Counted from the stretch's first letter, positions 8,609-20,300 are shown. The stretch is 64,000 bases of DNA from JACKBK01 sp963707275 (GCA_963707275.1 CAVPPH010000010.1:124001-188000), one strand, 5' to 3'. Notes: a model not told the origin generated them from the letters alone. Numbers and translations: made by a program.

Positions 8609-9758
8609 TTATAGGCCCAGCACCCGCCGCGCAATCACCAGCCGCTGGATCTCGCTGGTGCCCTCGCCGATAGCCATCAGGCGGTTGTCGCGATAGATCC
8701 GCTCCACCGGATACTCGCGGCTGTAGCCATAGCCGCCATGGATCTGGATCGCTTCGTAGCAGACCCTTTCAGCGATCTCCGTGGCGAACAACTTGGCCTG
8801 CGCCGCTTCCAGCGTGTAAGGCTGACCCTGATCGCGCAGCCAGGCAGCCCGCCAGACCATCAGCCGCGCCGCGTCGATCTGCGTCGCCATGTCGGCAATC
8901 TTGAACTGGATCGCCTGATGCTGCGTCAGCGGCGCGCCGAAGGTGGTGCGTTCCTGGGCGTAGCTCATGGCCGCCTCGTAGGCCGCCTGCGCCAGCCCGA
9001 CGCTCAGCGCGCCGATGCCGATCCGCCCGCCGTCCAGCACCTCCAGCGTCTGTTGCAGGCCGCGACCTACCGCGCCCAGACACGTTCTCCTCCGGCACGC
9101 GCACATCCTCCAGGCTGACCGCGTAGGTGTGGCTGCCGTTGAGCCCCATCTTGCGCTCCGGCTTGCCAAAGCTGATGCCCGGCGTTTTAGTAGGCGCGAT
9201 GATCTGGCTCAGGCTGCGGCTGCCACCCGTGCGGTCAGTGCGGCAAAGCAGGATGGCCGTTTCAGCCTCCGCCCCGTTGGTCAGCCACATCTTGCTGCCG
9301 TTGATGACCCATTCCCCGCCGCGCCGCTCGGCGAAAGTGCGCACGCCGCCAGCGAGATCCGACCCTGCGCCCGGCTCCGTCAGCGCCAGACAGCCAATCG
9401 CGTCGGCCGCTGGCCAGCGGCTCGAGAAAGCGATGCTTCTGCGCCTCGCTGCCAAAGGCGTTGAGCGGTCCGCAGGCCAGCCCCAGATGCGCCGCGACGA
9501 TCAGCCCGGTGGAGCCGCAGCCGCGGCCGATCTCCTCGATCAGGATCGCCGCGCTCGATGTGGTCCGCGCCCGCGCCGCCGTACGCCTCAGGGATGTTCA
9601 GTCCCAGCAGCCCCAGCTCCGCCCATCTTGCGCAGCGTCTCCCAGGGAAATTCGCCGGTCTCATCGGTGTGCGCGGCGATGGGTTTGATCTCTTTTTCGA
9701 CGAAATCGCGCACCAGCCGGCGCAAGCCGGCCTGTTCTTCGGTCAGTTGAAAGTTCAT
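8609..9758 (-). CDS. Acyl-CoA dehydrogenase (frame-interrupted)
   Basis: This is an FAD-dependent acyl-CoA dehydrogenase of beta-oxidation or branched-chain amino acid breakdown. The ATG at 9758 follows AAAGGAG. The N-terminal helices (MNFQLTEEQAGLRRLVRDF) are followed, after frame changes near 9610, 9550 and 9420, by signature 1, CLALTEPGAGSDLAG, and the middle beta domain with INGSKMWLTNGAEA. A last change near 9070 leads into the C-terminal helical domain with signature 2, YEAIQIHGGYGYSREYPVER, which contains the FAD-contacting QIHGGYGY. In short-chain enzymes the catalytic base lies shortly after, in IYRDNRLMAIGEGTSEIQ, where the Glu of GEGTSE is present. About 380 residues after correction. 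It ends 19 bases from the convergent channel gene. Confidence 0.9.
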
Positions 9759-9785
9759 GGCAGTCTCCTTTGATTGCCGATATAT

Positions 9786-9840
9786 CGTTCGTAGTGGGCG
9801 CTTCAGCGCTGTTCGGGGCGCTGAAGCGCTTTCTACGAAC
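9786..9840. repeat. Nested hairpin, GTTCGTAG family; supplies the rsmA stop codon
   Basis: The outer arms GTTCGTAG (9787-9794) and CTACGAAC (9833-9840) enclose inner arms GCGCTTCAGCGC and GCGCTGAAGCGC. The stop codon TAG of rsmA (9835-9833 on the minus strand) is part of the outer arm. Related copies are at 25141 and 51673. It may also end rsmA transcription. Confidence 0.8.
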
Positions 9841-10675
9841 CAATTGTGATTTGCCTCGCTGTCGCGATGGCCGCCCATTCGTCCAGCGTGAGCGTTTCGG
9901 CGCGACGAGTGGGATCGATGCCGGCGACGGTCAGCAGGTGATCGGCCGCCTCGCCACCGATGCTCAGCCCGCTGCCCAGCGAGTTGCGCAGTTGCTTGCG
10001 CCGCTGCCCAAAGCCGGCCTTGGCGACGGCGAAGAAGAGATCATCGGAAGGCGCGTCCACCGGCGGCGTCTGCCACCTGCGCAGGCGGATGATGGCTGAA
10101 TCGACTTTAGGAGGGGGGTAGAATGCGCCGGCGGGGATGCGAGCCACCATCTGCGGCTCGGCGTAGTACTGCACGCTGACAGCCAGCAGGCTCATATCCG
10201 GTGGTCGGGCGACGATGCGCTGAGCAACCTCGCGCTGGATGGTGAGCACGATCAGATCGGGCGGCTGGGCCGCGGTCAGCAGATGACGTATCGCCGCTGA
10301 GGTGATGTAGTAGGGCAGATTGGCGACGACTTTGTAGGGTTCACCGTTCACCAGCGCGGCCGGGTCGAGTTGCAGGATGTCGCCTTGCACCACCGTGACG
10401 TTGGACTGGCCGGCCAGCATTTCGGCCAACACCGGTAATAACGCGCCGTCCAGTTCCACCGCGACCACGCGACCGGCCTGCTGAGCCAGCCGCACCGTCA
10501 ACGTGCCGACGCCCGGCCCGATCTCCAGCACCACGTCGTCAGGCGTCAACTCGGCGGCGGCTACGATGCGGTCGAGATGCACCGGGTCGGCCAGGAAGTT
10601 CTGGCCGAGGCCCTTCTTCAGACGCAGGTCGTGGCGGCGCAGCACCTCGCCCAGTCGCACAGCTTCGTTGCCCAT
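9833..10675 (-). CDS. rsmA: 16S rRNA (adenine1518/1519-N6) dimethyltransferase
   Basis: This intact 280-residue product is KsgA/RsmA, which dimethylates the two adjacent adenines in the 3' hairpin of 16S rRNA during 30S assembly. The family motifs are all present: KKGLGQNFLAD near residue 20, the SAM-binding motif EIGPGVGTLT near 51, GDILQLDP near 98, and the catalytic NLPYYI at about 119-124. The C-terminal FYPPPKVDSAIIRL is also diagnostic. The start at 10675 lies 10 bases after the lepA stop, so the two genes form an operon. The last two codons and the stop are supplied by the hairpin repeat at 9786-9840, so the extreme C terminus (Gly-Ser) is repeat-derived. Confidence 0.97.
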   Translation of the reverse strand: MGNEAVRLGEVLRRHDLRLKKGLGQNFLADPVHLDRIVAAAELTPDDVVLEIGPGVGTLTVRLAQQAGRVVAVELDGALLPVLAEMLAGQSNVTVVQGDILQLDPAALVNGEPYKVVANLPYYITSAAIRHLLTAAQPPDLIVLTIQREVAQRIVARPPDMSLLAVSVQYYAEPQMVARIPAGAFYPPPKVDSAIIRLRRWQTPPVDAPSDDLFFAVAKAGFGQRRKQLRNSLGSGLSIGGEAADHLLTVAGIDPTRRAETLTLDEWAAIATARQITIGS

Positions 10676-10685
10676 CGGTCAGCTT

Positions 10686-12498
10686 CTAGTCGTCGTCGTC
10701 CAGCCGCAGCACGGTCAGGAAGGCTTCCTGGGGAATTTCGACGCTGCCGACCATCTTCATGCGCCTCTTGCCCTTCTTCTGCTTCTCCAGCAGCTTGCGC
10801 TTGCGGGTGATGTCGCCGCCGTAGCACTTGGCCAGCACGTCCTTGCGCATCGCCTTGACATTGGCGCGGCTGATGATCTTGTTGCCCACCGCGGCCTGGA
10901 TCGGCACCACGAACATCTGGCGCGGGATCACTTCCTTCATCTTGCTGACCAGCTTCTGGCCCTTGCGGTAGGCGTCCTCGCGGTGCACGATGATGCTCAG
11001 CGCGTCCACCGGCTGCTCGTTGACCAGCACGTCCAGCTTGCACCATGTCGGCCGGGCGGTATTCGTCGAAATGGTAGTCCAGGCTGGCATAGCCGCGCGT
11101 GCGCGCCTTCAGCTCGTTGAAGAACTCGGTCAGGATCTCGGTCAGCGGGATCTTGTAGCTCAGCAGCACGCGGCGCTGGTCCAGATAGTCCTGCGCGATG
11201 AACTCGCCGCGCCGCCGTGGTCACCAGCTCCATGATCGCGCCGATGAACTCGGTGGGCGTGAAGACCTCGATCCGCACCCACGGCTCGCGGATCTCCTCG
11301 ATGCGGCTGGGATCGGGCAGATCGGCCGGGCTGTCGATGACGATCTCTGTGCCGTCGGTCAGCGTGACCTGATATTCCACGCTGGGCGCGGTGAAGATGA
11401 TGTCCAGATCGTACTCGCGCTCCAGCCGCTCCTGGATGATCTCCATGTGGAACAGACCCAGAAAGCCGCAGCGAAAGCCAAAGCCCAGCGCCTGGCTGGT
11501 CTCCGGCTGGTAGATCAGCGAGGCGTCGTTGAGTTGCAGCTTTTCCAGCGCGTCGCGCAGCAGGTTGTAGTCCTCGCTCTCGGTCGGATAGAGGCCGGCA
11601 AACACCATCGGCTTCATGGGCCGGTAGCCGGGCAGCGGCTTGTCGGCCGGTTCGTCGTCCCAGGTCAGCGTGTCGCCCACCGCCAGATCGCGCACGGTCT
11701 TCAGGCCGGTGGCGACGTAGCCCACCTCGCCGGCCTCCAGCTCGCTCCACCGGCTTCATGCGCGGCGCAAAGACGCCGATCTCCAGCGGCTCGGCGCGGA
11801 TGCCGGTGGACATCAGCCGCAGCGTGCGGTTAGGCTCGATGGCGCCATCCACCACCCGCACGTAGGCGATCACGCCCTTGTACGAGTCGTAGTGGCTGTC
11901 GAAGATCAGCGCGCGCAGCGGCTGGTTCGAGGTCGCCCGCGGGCGGCGGCACATGCTGCGACGACCGCCTCCAGCACCTGCGGCAACGTTGGTGCCCTCC
12001 TTGGCCGAGACCCGCACCACATCCTCAGCCGCCGACACCGATCAGATCCTCGATCTCCTGGGCCACCTCGTCCGGCTGCGCCGAGACCAGATCGATCTTG
12101 TTGATGACCGGGATGATCTCCAGATCGGCTTCCAGGGCCAGATAGAGGTTGGCCAGCGTCTGCGCCTCGATGCCCTGGGTGGCGTCCACCACCAGCACCG
12201 CGCCTTCGCAGGCCTGCAGCGCCCGGCTGACCTCGTAGGAAAAATCGACGTGGCCGGGCGTGTCGATCAGGTTGATCTCGTAGGTCTCGCCATCGCTGGC
12301 CGTGTACGCCATGCGCACAGCCGAGGCCTTGATCGTGACGCCCTTCTCCCGCTCCAGGTCCATGTCGTCCAGCACCTGCTCCTTCATGTCGCGGTCGGAG
12401 ATGGTGCCGGTGACCTGCAGCAGCCGGTCGGCCAGGGTGCTCTTGCCGTGGTCGATGTGGGCGATGATGCAGAAATTGCGGATTCGGTTGATTTCCAT
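10686..12498 (-). CDS. lepA: Elongation factor 4 (LepA), frame-interrupted
   Basis: This is the ribosome-associated translational GTPase LepA, about 600 residues after correction. The N-terminal G domain reads from 12498 with the P-loop AHIDHGKSTLADRLL, the G2 region EREKGVTIKA, DTPGHVDF and NKIDL. Frame changes of +1 lie near 12035, 11990, 11960, 11750, 11215 and 11045. The pieces then show LRALIFDSHYDSYKGVIAYV (domain II), TSQALGFGFRCGFLGLFHME (diagnostic of LepA) and ARTRGYASLDYHFDEYR. The LepA-specific C-terminal domain contains AKCYGGDITRKRKLLEKQK, and the protein ends in DDDD. Several changes can be repaired by removing one base, for example a G in GGCGGCTGAGG near 12030. rsmA follows in the same operon. 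Confidence 0.95.
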
Positions 12499-12574
12499 GT
12501 GATATCGTCAGGACGGTCGGACCTTCTGCCCTGCCATCTGCGATAAACCTGCTTTCTCGACTAGAATTCCTTAG

Positions 12575-12603
12575 TTGACAGCGATCTTGTGATGGACTAA
12601 AAT
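12575..12603 (+). promoter_or_regulatory. Strong upstream promoter
   Basis: TTGACA (12575-12580) and TAAAAT (12598-12603) are spaced by 17 bases. It lies about 240 bases before the next start codon. Confidence 0.6.
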
Positions 12604-12776
12604 TCAGCATGCCCGCGGCTCTGTCGCATCGCTGCGACAAGCCTACCGTCCCAAGTAACTGCCCAAGATAAGCCCGATTATACTGCAACCCGGACCAAAC
12701 CAAAAGAAGCTTGGTCATCACGACTTGGCTTGGGTCTCTGATTGCGGGTTTGCAACTCAGCCAGCACGCCCGGTCT

Positions 12777-12805
12777 TTGTTGTCAAGACAGCCTTATGTT
12801 ACAAT
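12777..12805 (+). promoter_or_regulatory. Promoter of the DUF574 methyltransferase gene
   Basis: TTGTTG (12777-12782) and TACAAT (12800-12805) have 17-base spacing and lie 40 bases before the ATG. Confidence 0.55.
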
Positions 12806-12845
12806 CCCATTACTTTTTCTGGTACCGCATGCGTAAGGAGCAATC

Positions 12846-13655
12846 ATGACCCGATCCAAGGATTCCATCGTCGACGCTACGACCCCCAGCGCCGGACGAA
12901 TTTATGACTATTTCTTGGGCGGTCATCATAATTTCGAGGTGGATCGACAGGCGGCTCAAGGAATTCTCGCAGCATGGCCGTTTATGAGCAAGGTCATGCG
13001 CTTGCAACGATGGTGCTTGCAAGATGTTGCCCACGAACTAACGATTGTCAAGGGAATGGATACGATCATTGATTTCGCGTCAGGGTTACCAACCCAGGAT
13101 CACATCCACCTCGTTGTTCCAGAAGGCACCACGGTAATCTACTCGGATTACGATCCGGTCGTTGTGGAATACGGCAAGCAAATCCTCGAGGATACGCCAA
13201 ATGTATATTTTTTTGAGGCGGATGCCCGACGCCCACTGGAGTTGCTTGAGAGTGCTGACGTGCAGCGAATTACGGGCGGCAAGCGGAATGTTGGCCTGGT
13301 ATATTGGGGCGTCTCCATCTTTCTTAATGACGAGGAGTTGGAGGGTGCCGCACGCCAGTTGGACGAATGGGCTGGGCCCAAAAGTTGTTGGGCCTTCAAT
13401 GCTCAGGCAATTGGGGCAGACGTCAACGATCCGACGGTTCGGAGTATGATTGACCTATACGCTCGAGTTGGTTCGACACTGAATATCCGCTCGGAAGAAA
13501 GTTACCGTAATCTCCTCGCTCCTTGGGTTCCAGATGATAGGGGTTTCATATCATTCCTTGATTGGCATGGCCTGGATCAATCAATCATGACTCCAGAAGA
13601 TGCAGTAACTGCTGGTCCTGCTGGATCAGGCGCCGGCGCATATCTGATCAAATAG
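12846..13655 (+). CDS. SAM-dependent methyltransferase, DUF574 (Methyltransf_19) family
   Basis: This intact 269-residue product belongs to the DUF574 group, which is abundant in actinobacteria and thought to be an AdoMet-dependent methyltransferase of unknown substrate. The N-terminal family signature PSAGRIYDYFLGGHHNFEVD lies near residues 15-34. An AdoMet-site-like segment (IDFASGLPTQDHIHLV) lies near 75, and an acidic strand end (IYSDYDPVVVEYG) near 100 probably contacts the cofactor ribose. The ATG follows TAAGGAG. Base composition is lower than the surroundings (57 and 47 percent GC in two hand-counted lines), which together with its family distribution suggests lateral transfer. The sensor kinase downstream may belong to the same incoming segment. 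Confidence 0.85.
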   Translation: MTRSKDSIVDATTPSAGRIYDYFLGGHHNFEVDRQAAQGILAAWPFMSKVMRLQRWCLQDVAHELTIVKGMDTIIDFASGLPTQDHIHLVVPEGTTVIYSDYDPVVVEYGKQILEDTPNVYFFEADARRPLELLESADVQRITGGKRNVGLVYWGVSIFLNDEELEGAARQLDEWAGPKSCWAFNAQAIGADVNDPTVRSMIDLYARVGSTLNIRSEESYRNLLAPWVPDDRGFISFLDWHGLDQSIMTPEDAVTAGPAGSGAGAYLIK

Positions 13656-13819
13656 ACCTTGCCAGTAAACGACGTTTGAGGGATCACGATTCGGTCGACA
13701 GGCGAATTCAACTGAATGCGAGCCAATACTTCAGGCCGCAATACTACAGTTCTCTTGGTGCGGCAAAGCAGTTGCACTTCCTCTTTGGTGTTACTCCGCC
13801 CCAGATCCGTTATCCATGA

Positions 13820-13837
13820 GCTTATGCAGTGATAAGC
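13820..13837. other. Small palindrome upstream of the sensor kinase
   Basis: GCTTAT (13820-13825) and ATAAGC (13832-13837) form a perfect inverted repeat 24 bases before the kinase ATG. It could be an operator. Nothing else stands out between 13656 and 13860. Confidence 0.3.
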
Positions 13838-13860
13838 CGGCGGATCGGTATGTCTGATTC

Positions 13861-15562
13861 ATGACTGATCAACAACGACGCGTGGCAGAAACCTTGCTGG
13901 ATAGCTATGAGATTTTGGCAAGCCACCGAGATGATCTGGTGGTTCGTTTAATCGATACTCTTCGCCAAGGCTTGTTCCTAAGCAGAGCCTTTATTCGGCC
14001 TTCGCAAATAGCAGGAATCGCAAACCGGGAAGCAGACGCATTCCTCTATTATTTTGAAAAGCAAGACAGCGCCTCAGCCGCTGTGTTTGGGGAAGAACTT
14101 GGAAGGTTAGGGGTTGGTGACGAAGCCGTCCTCCGTTACAGCCGGGTTTTGCGACATTTCTGTGGTAAATACCTTGACCCCGAAGTTTCCGATTCTTATT
14201 TGGAAATGGTGGAAGATTACCATCGAACAGTGATCTTCAGGATTCTTCCGTGCTCGAGAAGATACGATACTGAAAGAGCAGGAACGAATTCGTTGGGCGC
14301 TGCAACAGTCATTACATCGATACACCCTACAATTGGAAACAGCAGCCGAAGTGGCTCGTGTTGCAATCTCCACCCTCGACCTAACAACATTGTTGGGTGC
14401 AAGTGTGGACCTGATCTGCAAGCGATTGGACCTCGGCTACGTTGCCATCTATTTGGTTAACGACACAAGCATTTATCTTGAACTGCAGGATGCCACAGGT
14501 GAAGAAGGGAAACAAAGAGTTCTGTCTCGCCACAGATTAGCAATCAATGGAAAATCTACGGCAGCGCGCTGCCTGGCTTCCGGACAGAACGTTATTACCT
14601 TATTCCGTGACCTCAGCGAAAACAATACTGAGACCTCCTGGCTTCAAGATACCCAATCAGAGATTTGCGTGCCTCTGATCACTCATGGCAAAGTCATCGG
14701 AGTTCTGAGTGCCCAGAGCGTCAACAACGATATGTTCTCATCGCAGGACATTACTGGCTTTCAGATTATGGCCGACCAGCTGGCCAACGCCATTGAAAAT
14801 GCTCGATTGTACGCTGACGCCCGCCAGCGAGCTGATGATTTGGCTGTCGCTTACGAGCAACTCAAAGAACTGGAACACCTCAAAGACCAGTTCATGCAGA
14901 ACATCTCGCACGAACTGCGCACGCCGTTGACCATGATCCGGGGCTACGCGGAGTTGATGGCTTCGAACCAATTGGGCGCGCTCGATGCCGACCAGCTCGA
15001 CGCCATCGACGTCATTCTGCGTTACTCCAACGCCCTCACCGTGCTGGTCGACGACATTATGGCCATCATGGATGTGAGCACGTCCAAAGTGACCTGTCAG
15101 CCCGTCGCGCTGGCGGAGTTGCTTAGCACCAGCCTGCTCGATTTCCAGGTGCTGGCCGCCGGCGCCGGCGTTATGCTGGACTCGGACATTGACGAGAACG
15201 ACGAACGCCCCGTCGTTTACGCCAATCCCGATCACATCCGGCGCATCGTCGAAAACCTCATCGGCAACGCGGTCAAGTTCACTCCAGCTGGCGGCAAGGT
15301 CTGGGTACAGCTAGACGTAGAGGACAGCCTGGCCATCGTCCGGGTCAGCGACACCGGCATCGGCATCCCCCCAGAGATGGTGCCGCACGTGTTCGACCGT
15401 TTCTTCCAGGTCGATGGTTCGCGCCGGCGACGCTATGGCGGTGCCGGGCTGGGTCTTGCGCTGGTAAAAGAACTGGCGGAGAGCTACGGCGGCTTGGTGG
15501 CAGCCGACAGCCTGGGTGTTGATTGCGGCGCGACCTTCCGCGTCGCCTTGCCGATCATGTGA
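13861..15562 (+). CDS. GAF-domain sensor histidine kinase (one frame change)
   Basis: A helical N-terminal domain of about 120 residues that I do not recognise (it resembles RsbR-type sensory helices) is followed, after a +1 frame change near 14245, by a linker (ILKEQERIRWALQQSL), a GAF domain (about 14370-14810) and a full kinase core. The core has the H-box SHELRTPLTMIRGY, the N-box NLIGNAVKFTPAGG, the G1 box DTGIGIPPE, the F-box FDRFFQVD and the G2 box GGAGLGLALVKEL. There are no membrane segments, so it senses a cytoplasmic signal. No response regulator lies next to it. Base composition changes inside the gene: the sensory half is about 48 percent GC in sample lines, the kinase half 60 percent or more. 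Confidence 0.88.
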
Positions 15563-15567
15563 TCGAT

Positions 15568-15632
15568 AAGGTGACAGTCACTTTCATCTCACCTCGTCGA
15601 CCTATTTGCAGCGCCCCAAGGTGACCGTCACC
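15568..15632. repeat. Two GTGAC-N-GTCAC palindromes
   Basis: AAGGTGACAGTCACTT (15568-15583) and AAGGTGACCGTCACC (15618-15632) lie 50 bases apart in the gap between two convergent genes. Confidence 0.45.
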
Positions 15633-15633
15633 G

Positions 15634-16250
15634 TTACCGCAGAAATGCCGGCCTGCCGTCATCCTCACCCGGCTTCCCCTTCCACAGGTTGCGAAAGCGC
15701 AGATCGTGGATCACCGTCCACAGTACCGGGCGTCCGCCCACATAGGGATTCCCCGTCAGCGCCTCCAGAAAAGTCTCCCAGCGTTGCTCGTAGAGCAACT
15801 GGTTGCTGATGATACGCCACTTGCCCTCGTGCTTGAAGAACAACATCACGTGCGCTGCATTGGCCAGCCCCATCTCGTACGGATTGATCAGCACCGTCAC
15901 CAGATAGCGATCCTCGGGCCGGTCACAAAATGGCTCCACATTGCGCGGCTGAGAAGAACGCCAGCCCGTCGCAGTCGTCCGCGAACTCACCCTTGGTGAA
16001 CAGTTGCCAGGCCATGTAGCCCAGGCTGGGGAAGAAATCGATCACGCCGCCCAGCGGGTCCGATACCCAACGCACATGCTGCGGCAGCCACTGGGCATAC
16101 TCCTCCAGCGACGCAAACTCCAGCGGCTGCCAGGGCAGGCTGGGCCGCAGGCGCATCACCACGGCGTGAAAACGGACGCTTGAACCGCGTCATCCAGATC
16201 GCCAGCCCCTGCTTCCAACCCCAGACGGCTGCTCGCTGTCGTCGTTTCAT
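15634..16250 (-). CDS. Hypothetical protein with DDCDGLA motif (frame-interrupted)
   Basis: I do not recognise the family with certainty. The product of about 200 residues is read in three pieces with frame changes near 16160 and 15960. It contains RFKRPFS at the N terminus, then SLPWQPLEFASLEEYAQWLP, GGVIDFFPSLGYMAWQLFT, EFADDCDGLAFFSA and RYLVTVLINPYEMGLANAAH. The DDCDG segment, with a Cys flanked by acidic residues, followed by a His in AAHVMLFFKHEGKW, recalls transglutaminase-like cysteine peptidases, an inference only. Its start lies 3 bases after the stop of the nucleotide-sugar decarboxylase gene (16254), so it is co-transcribed with exopolysaccharide genes. Confidence 0.55.
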
Positions 16251-16253
16251 CGC

Positions 16254-17197
<944 letters not shown>

Positions 17198-17215
17198 GAA
17201 TAAGAACTCCTTTGT

Positions 17216-17262
17216 TGGGGAGAGGGGCGGAAGGGAAATGAGGGAATAGAAGGGAAATGGCT
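17216..17262. repeat. Purine-rich tract
   Basis: GGGAGAGGGGCGGAAGGG is followed by GAAATGAGGGAATAG upstream of the decarboxylase start, sharing its core with the tracts at 1089 and 2598. Confidence 0.55.
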
Positions 17263-17301
17263 ACTGCGCATGTGGTACACCGTCAACTCTGGACTGCCCG
17301 G

Positions 17302-20300
17302 TCAGGTTTCCCGCATTTCCTTCCTTTCCCTCTTTTCCCTCCTTTTCTCTGGTTCCATCCGCTGCAACAGTCCCAGCGTCAGCATGAACAGCAGCATCAG
17401 ATCGACCAGGAACAGCGAGTTGTCGATCAGCCCGTGGGCCAGCGTTGCGACCAGCGACGCCAGCAGGCCGAGCACGATGGCCCGGCGATTGCCGCTGAGC
17501 TGACCAAGCGATCGCCAGCCGCTGCGAAAGGCTGCCACGAACAGCCACACGCCGACCACCAGACCGGGGATACCCAGCCGCGTCCAGAAGTCCAGCACGA
17601 TGTTGTGCGGGTGGCTCAGATTGATCTCCTGCCAGGCGGTCGGCAGTACGTAGGTGGTGCGGTAGGCATACAGGAAGTTGTCCAGACCGACGCCCTGCCA
17701 TGGATGATCCTTGATCATATTCCACGCGCCCTGCCAGAGCTGCAAGCGGAAAAAGCTGGTGCCGCCTTGTAGGTCGAACAGGCCAGCGAAGCGCTCCGTT
17801 GCGAAAAACGGCGCCAACACCAGCAGGCCGACCGCCGCCGCACCCAGCGCGATCCAGCGCCAGCGACCGCCGGCCACGAAACCCATGAACAGCACTGCGG
17901 CCGGCACGCCCAGCAACAGCCCGCCTTTGCTGAAGGTCAGCAGCAGCCCGGCCGCCATGACCAGAACTCAGCGCGCTGGCCAGCAACCGCTCGCGGCGGC
18001 GCTCGCCGAACGCCGCCACCGCCAGCATGACAGGCAGCGCGTGCGCCACGTACAGCGCCAGGTTGTTGGGCGACCCGTAAGGCCCGCGCACCCGCCACAC
18101 GCCCTCGGCATCGATCAGGCCGACGCCGCTGAGCGCCTGGACGATACCCCAGGCGGCGACGATTGCCGCGCCTGCGCCGAGGCCCCAGACCACCGGCCAG
18201 GGATCGAAACGCCCATCCGCGCGTCGCCGGCGCGAGACGAACCGCCGCGTAGGTCAGCACGCCGGCCACGATCACCGTGCGAAACTCGCGCGCTGCCACG
18301 CCAAAATTCTGCGCCGTGATCAACGACAGCGCGGCCACGACCAGCAGCGCCAGCACCGGCCAATCCAGCCCGCGGACGTTGAACCTCAATCGCCAGTGAC
18401 TCGGCCGCGCCGGCGACGCAGCAACATGTCTGCCAGCAGCGCGAACCACCAGCGCCCCGACCAGCAGCCAGACGGTCAGCTCAGCCGGACTGACGGCCTG
18501 CCCAGCAACGAGACAGAGAGCAGAAACAGCGGCGCTGCGCACAGCCAGGCTGAACAGCCCTGTCTCCGGGAACGCGACGAACAGGAGAAAGAGCAAACCG
18601 AGCGCAAGCAGTTGCAGCCAGCCCGTCAGTGCGATGACGCCAATCCACACGACGACCAGCACGGCGTAGCGACCGGCCACCGGCGTCCTGTCGAGCACCG
18701 CGAACAGCGACTGACCGCTTCTGGTTGCGATCGCGCCATCGTCCCTGCCGTCGCCAGTCCGGCCACGCCGGCGCCCGCCAGCAACAGACCCGGCGATGCC
18801 CAGAATCCAGCCCAGCGGCACGGGCCAGCGCTGTGCCGTCTCTTTGGACACCACGAAGCCCTGCACCGGCCATTGCTCCCAGCCGCCCGTTGCGTGCAAC
18901 TCGGCCCGGTGTGTGCCGTCGGCCAATCCATCAGCAATCGTGACCAACTCCTGCCCACCCAGCGGATCGTGTAGCACGAGGTAAGCTTTGCCGTCGGCAT
19001 CCTGTGGCAGCGCATTGGCCGGCTCGCCATCGACCGTGACGTCGAGATAGCCCCAGTAAGGTCCGCGCTGCACCTGCAACGCCAGCCCGGTTCCCTCGAA
19101 CTCAACCGTCAGCGTGTTGCCTTCGCCCGCTGCGCCGTGAGGCGGGTCGGCGGCCTGGCCGGTCAGCCGCCAGCCGCCGCTTTCGTTGACCGCGGCATCG
19201 TCTGGCGGCCAGATGCCCGCGCCCAACGGGTGTGCGGTAGCGCTCCACGTCTCCAGACTGGCCAGCGCCGGCATTGCGTCCCCACTCGAATCGACCAGCG
19301 CAAAACCCCAGTGCGGATCACCCACTGGCTGCGGCGGCTGCCACCACGCCCACGCCAGACCGGCGCTCCACGGCCAGTTGCGCCGCGCCCAGTCGGCTGC
19401 CTGCATAGCCCAGCTAGCCTGCTGTTCGCGCGAAACGCTTTTCCAGGGGCTGTCAGCGGGGGCGTCGGACGTGCGTCGCGTGCCAGCCGTAGGCCGCTGT
19501 CAACAGCGTTGTACCAGCGTCGCCGTTGTCGTCCATCACCTGCCGCAGCAGCTCGGCGCGGCGGAAGTTGAGCCGCGCCGGATCGGGCGGATCGTCCGGT
19601 GGCAGATCGAAACCGTAGGGCTGGGCCGCGGCCAGATCGAACCAGGGTGCAGCCGCCGGCCCGGTAGAGGTCGTCCAGAAACACGAGGTCGCTCTGGTTC
19701 AGCCCGCCTGCCTCGACGTTGGGCGCCAGCGCGGCAGCCACGACGACGGCATCGGGGTCAGCTTCGCGCACCTGAACAGCCGCCTCGCGCAGCAGTCCGG
19801 CGTAATCAGCCGCGTCAACGGAACGGCTGCCCCAGTGCGGCGCGATGTTAGGCTCGTCCCAGACCTGATAGAAACGCAGCCGCTCGCCGTAGCGCTGGGC
19901 AACCGCGGCGGCGAAATTGCCAAAATCGGCGCGGCTGGCAGGCGGCGCCAGCGGGTTGGCAGCGTCTTCGGGTGAGCGCGCCCAGGCAGGCGAACCGTCC
20001 AATACCGCGACAGACCTCCAGACCGCGCGCGGCCGCGCCGTCCACGATGGCATCCCAGGTCTGCCAGTCGCTATCGCCGGGCTGCGGTTCGATCAGGTTC
20101 CAGTCAAAGCGCTGGCGAATCCAGCCAATACCAGCTGCGGCGATGGCGTCCAACGCAGCCTCGCGGTCGCGAGGACTGTAGGTCTGGAGCGCAACGTTGA
20201 CGCCGAAGGTGTCGGAGATGCGAGACGCAACGGGCTGTGCTGCTGCCGCGTTGCAGGCTGGATTGCCCGGCAGACGCCCAGACCACAGCGGCAGCCGCCA

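Larger units (their letters stand above)
12499..12845. other. Divergent intergenic region lepA / DUF574 gene
   Basis: These 347 bases hold two plus-strand promoters (12575-12603 and 12777-12805) and no gene I can recognise. The 240 bases between the first promoter and the next start codon could hold a long leader or a small RNA. Confidence 0.5.
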
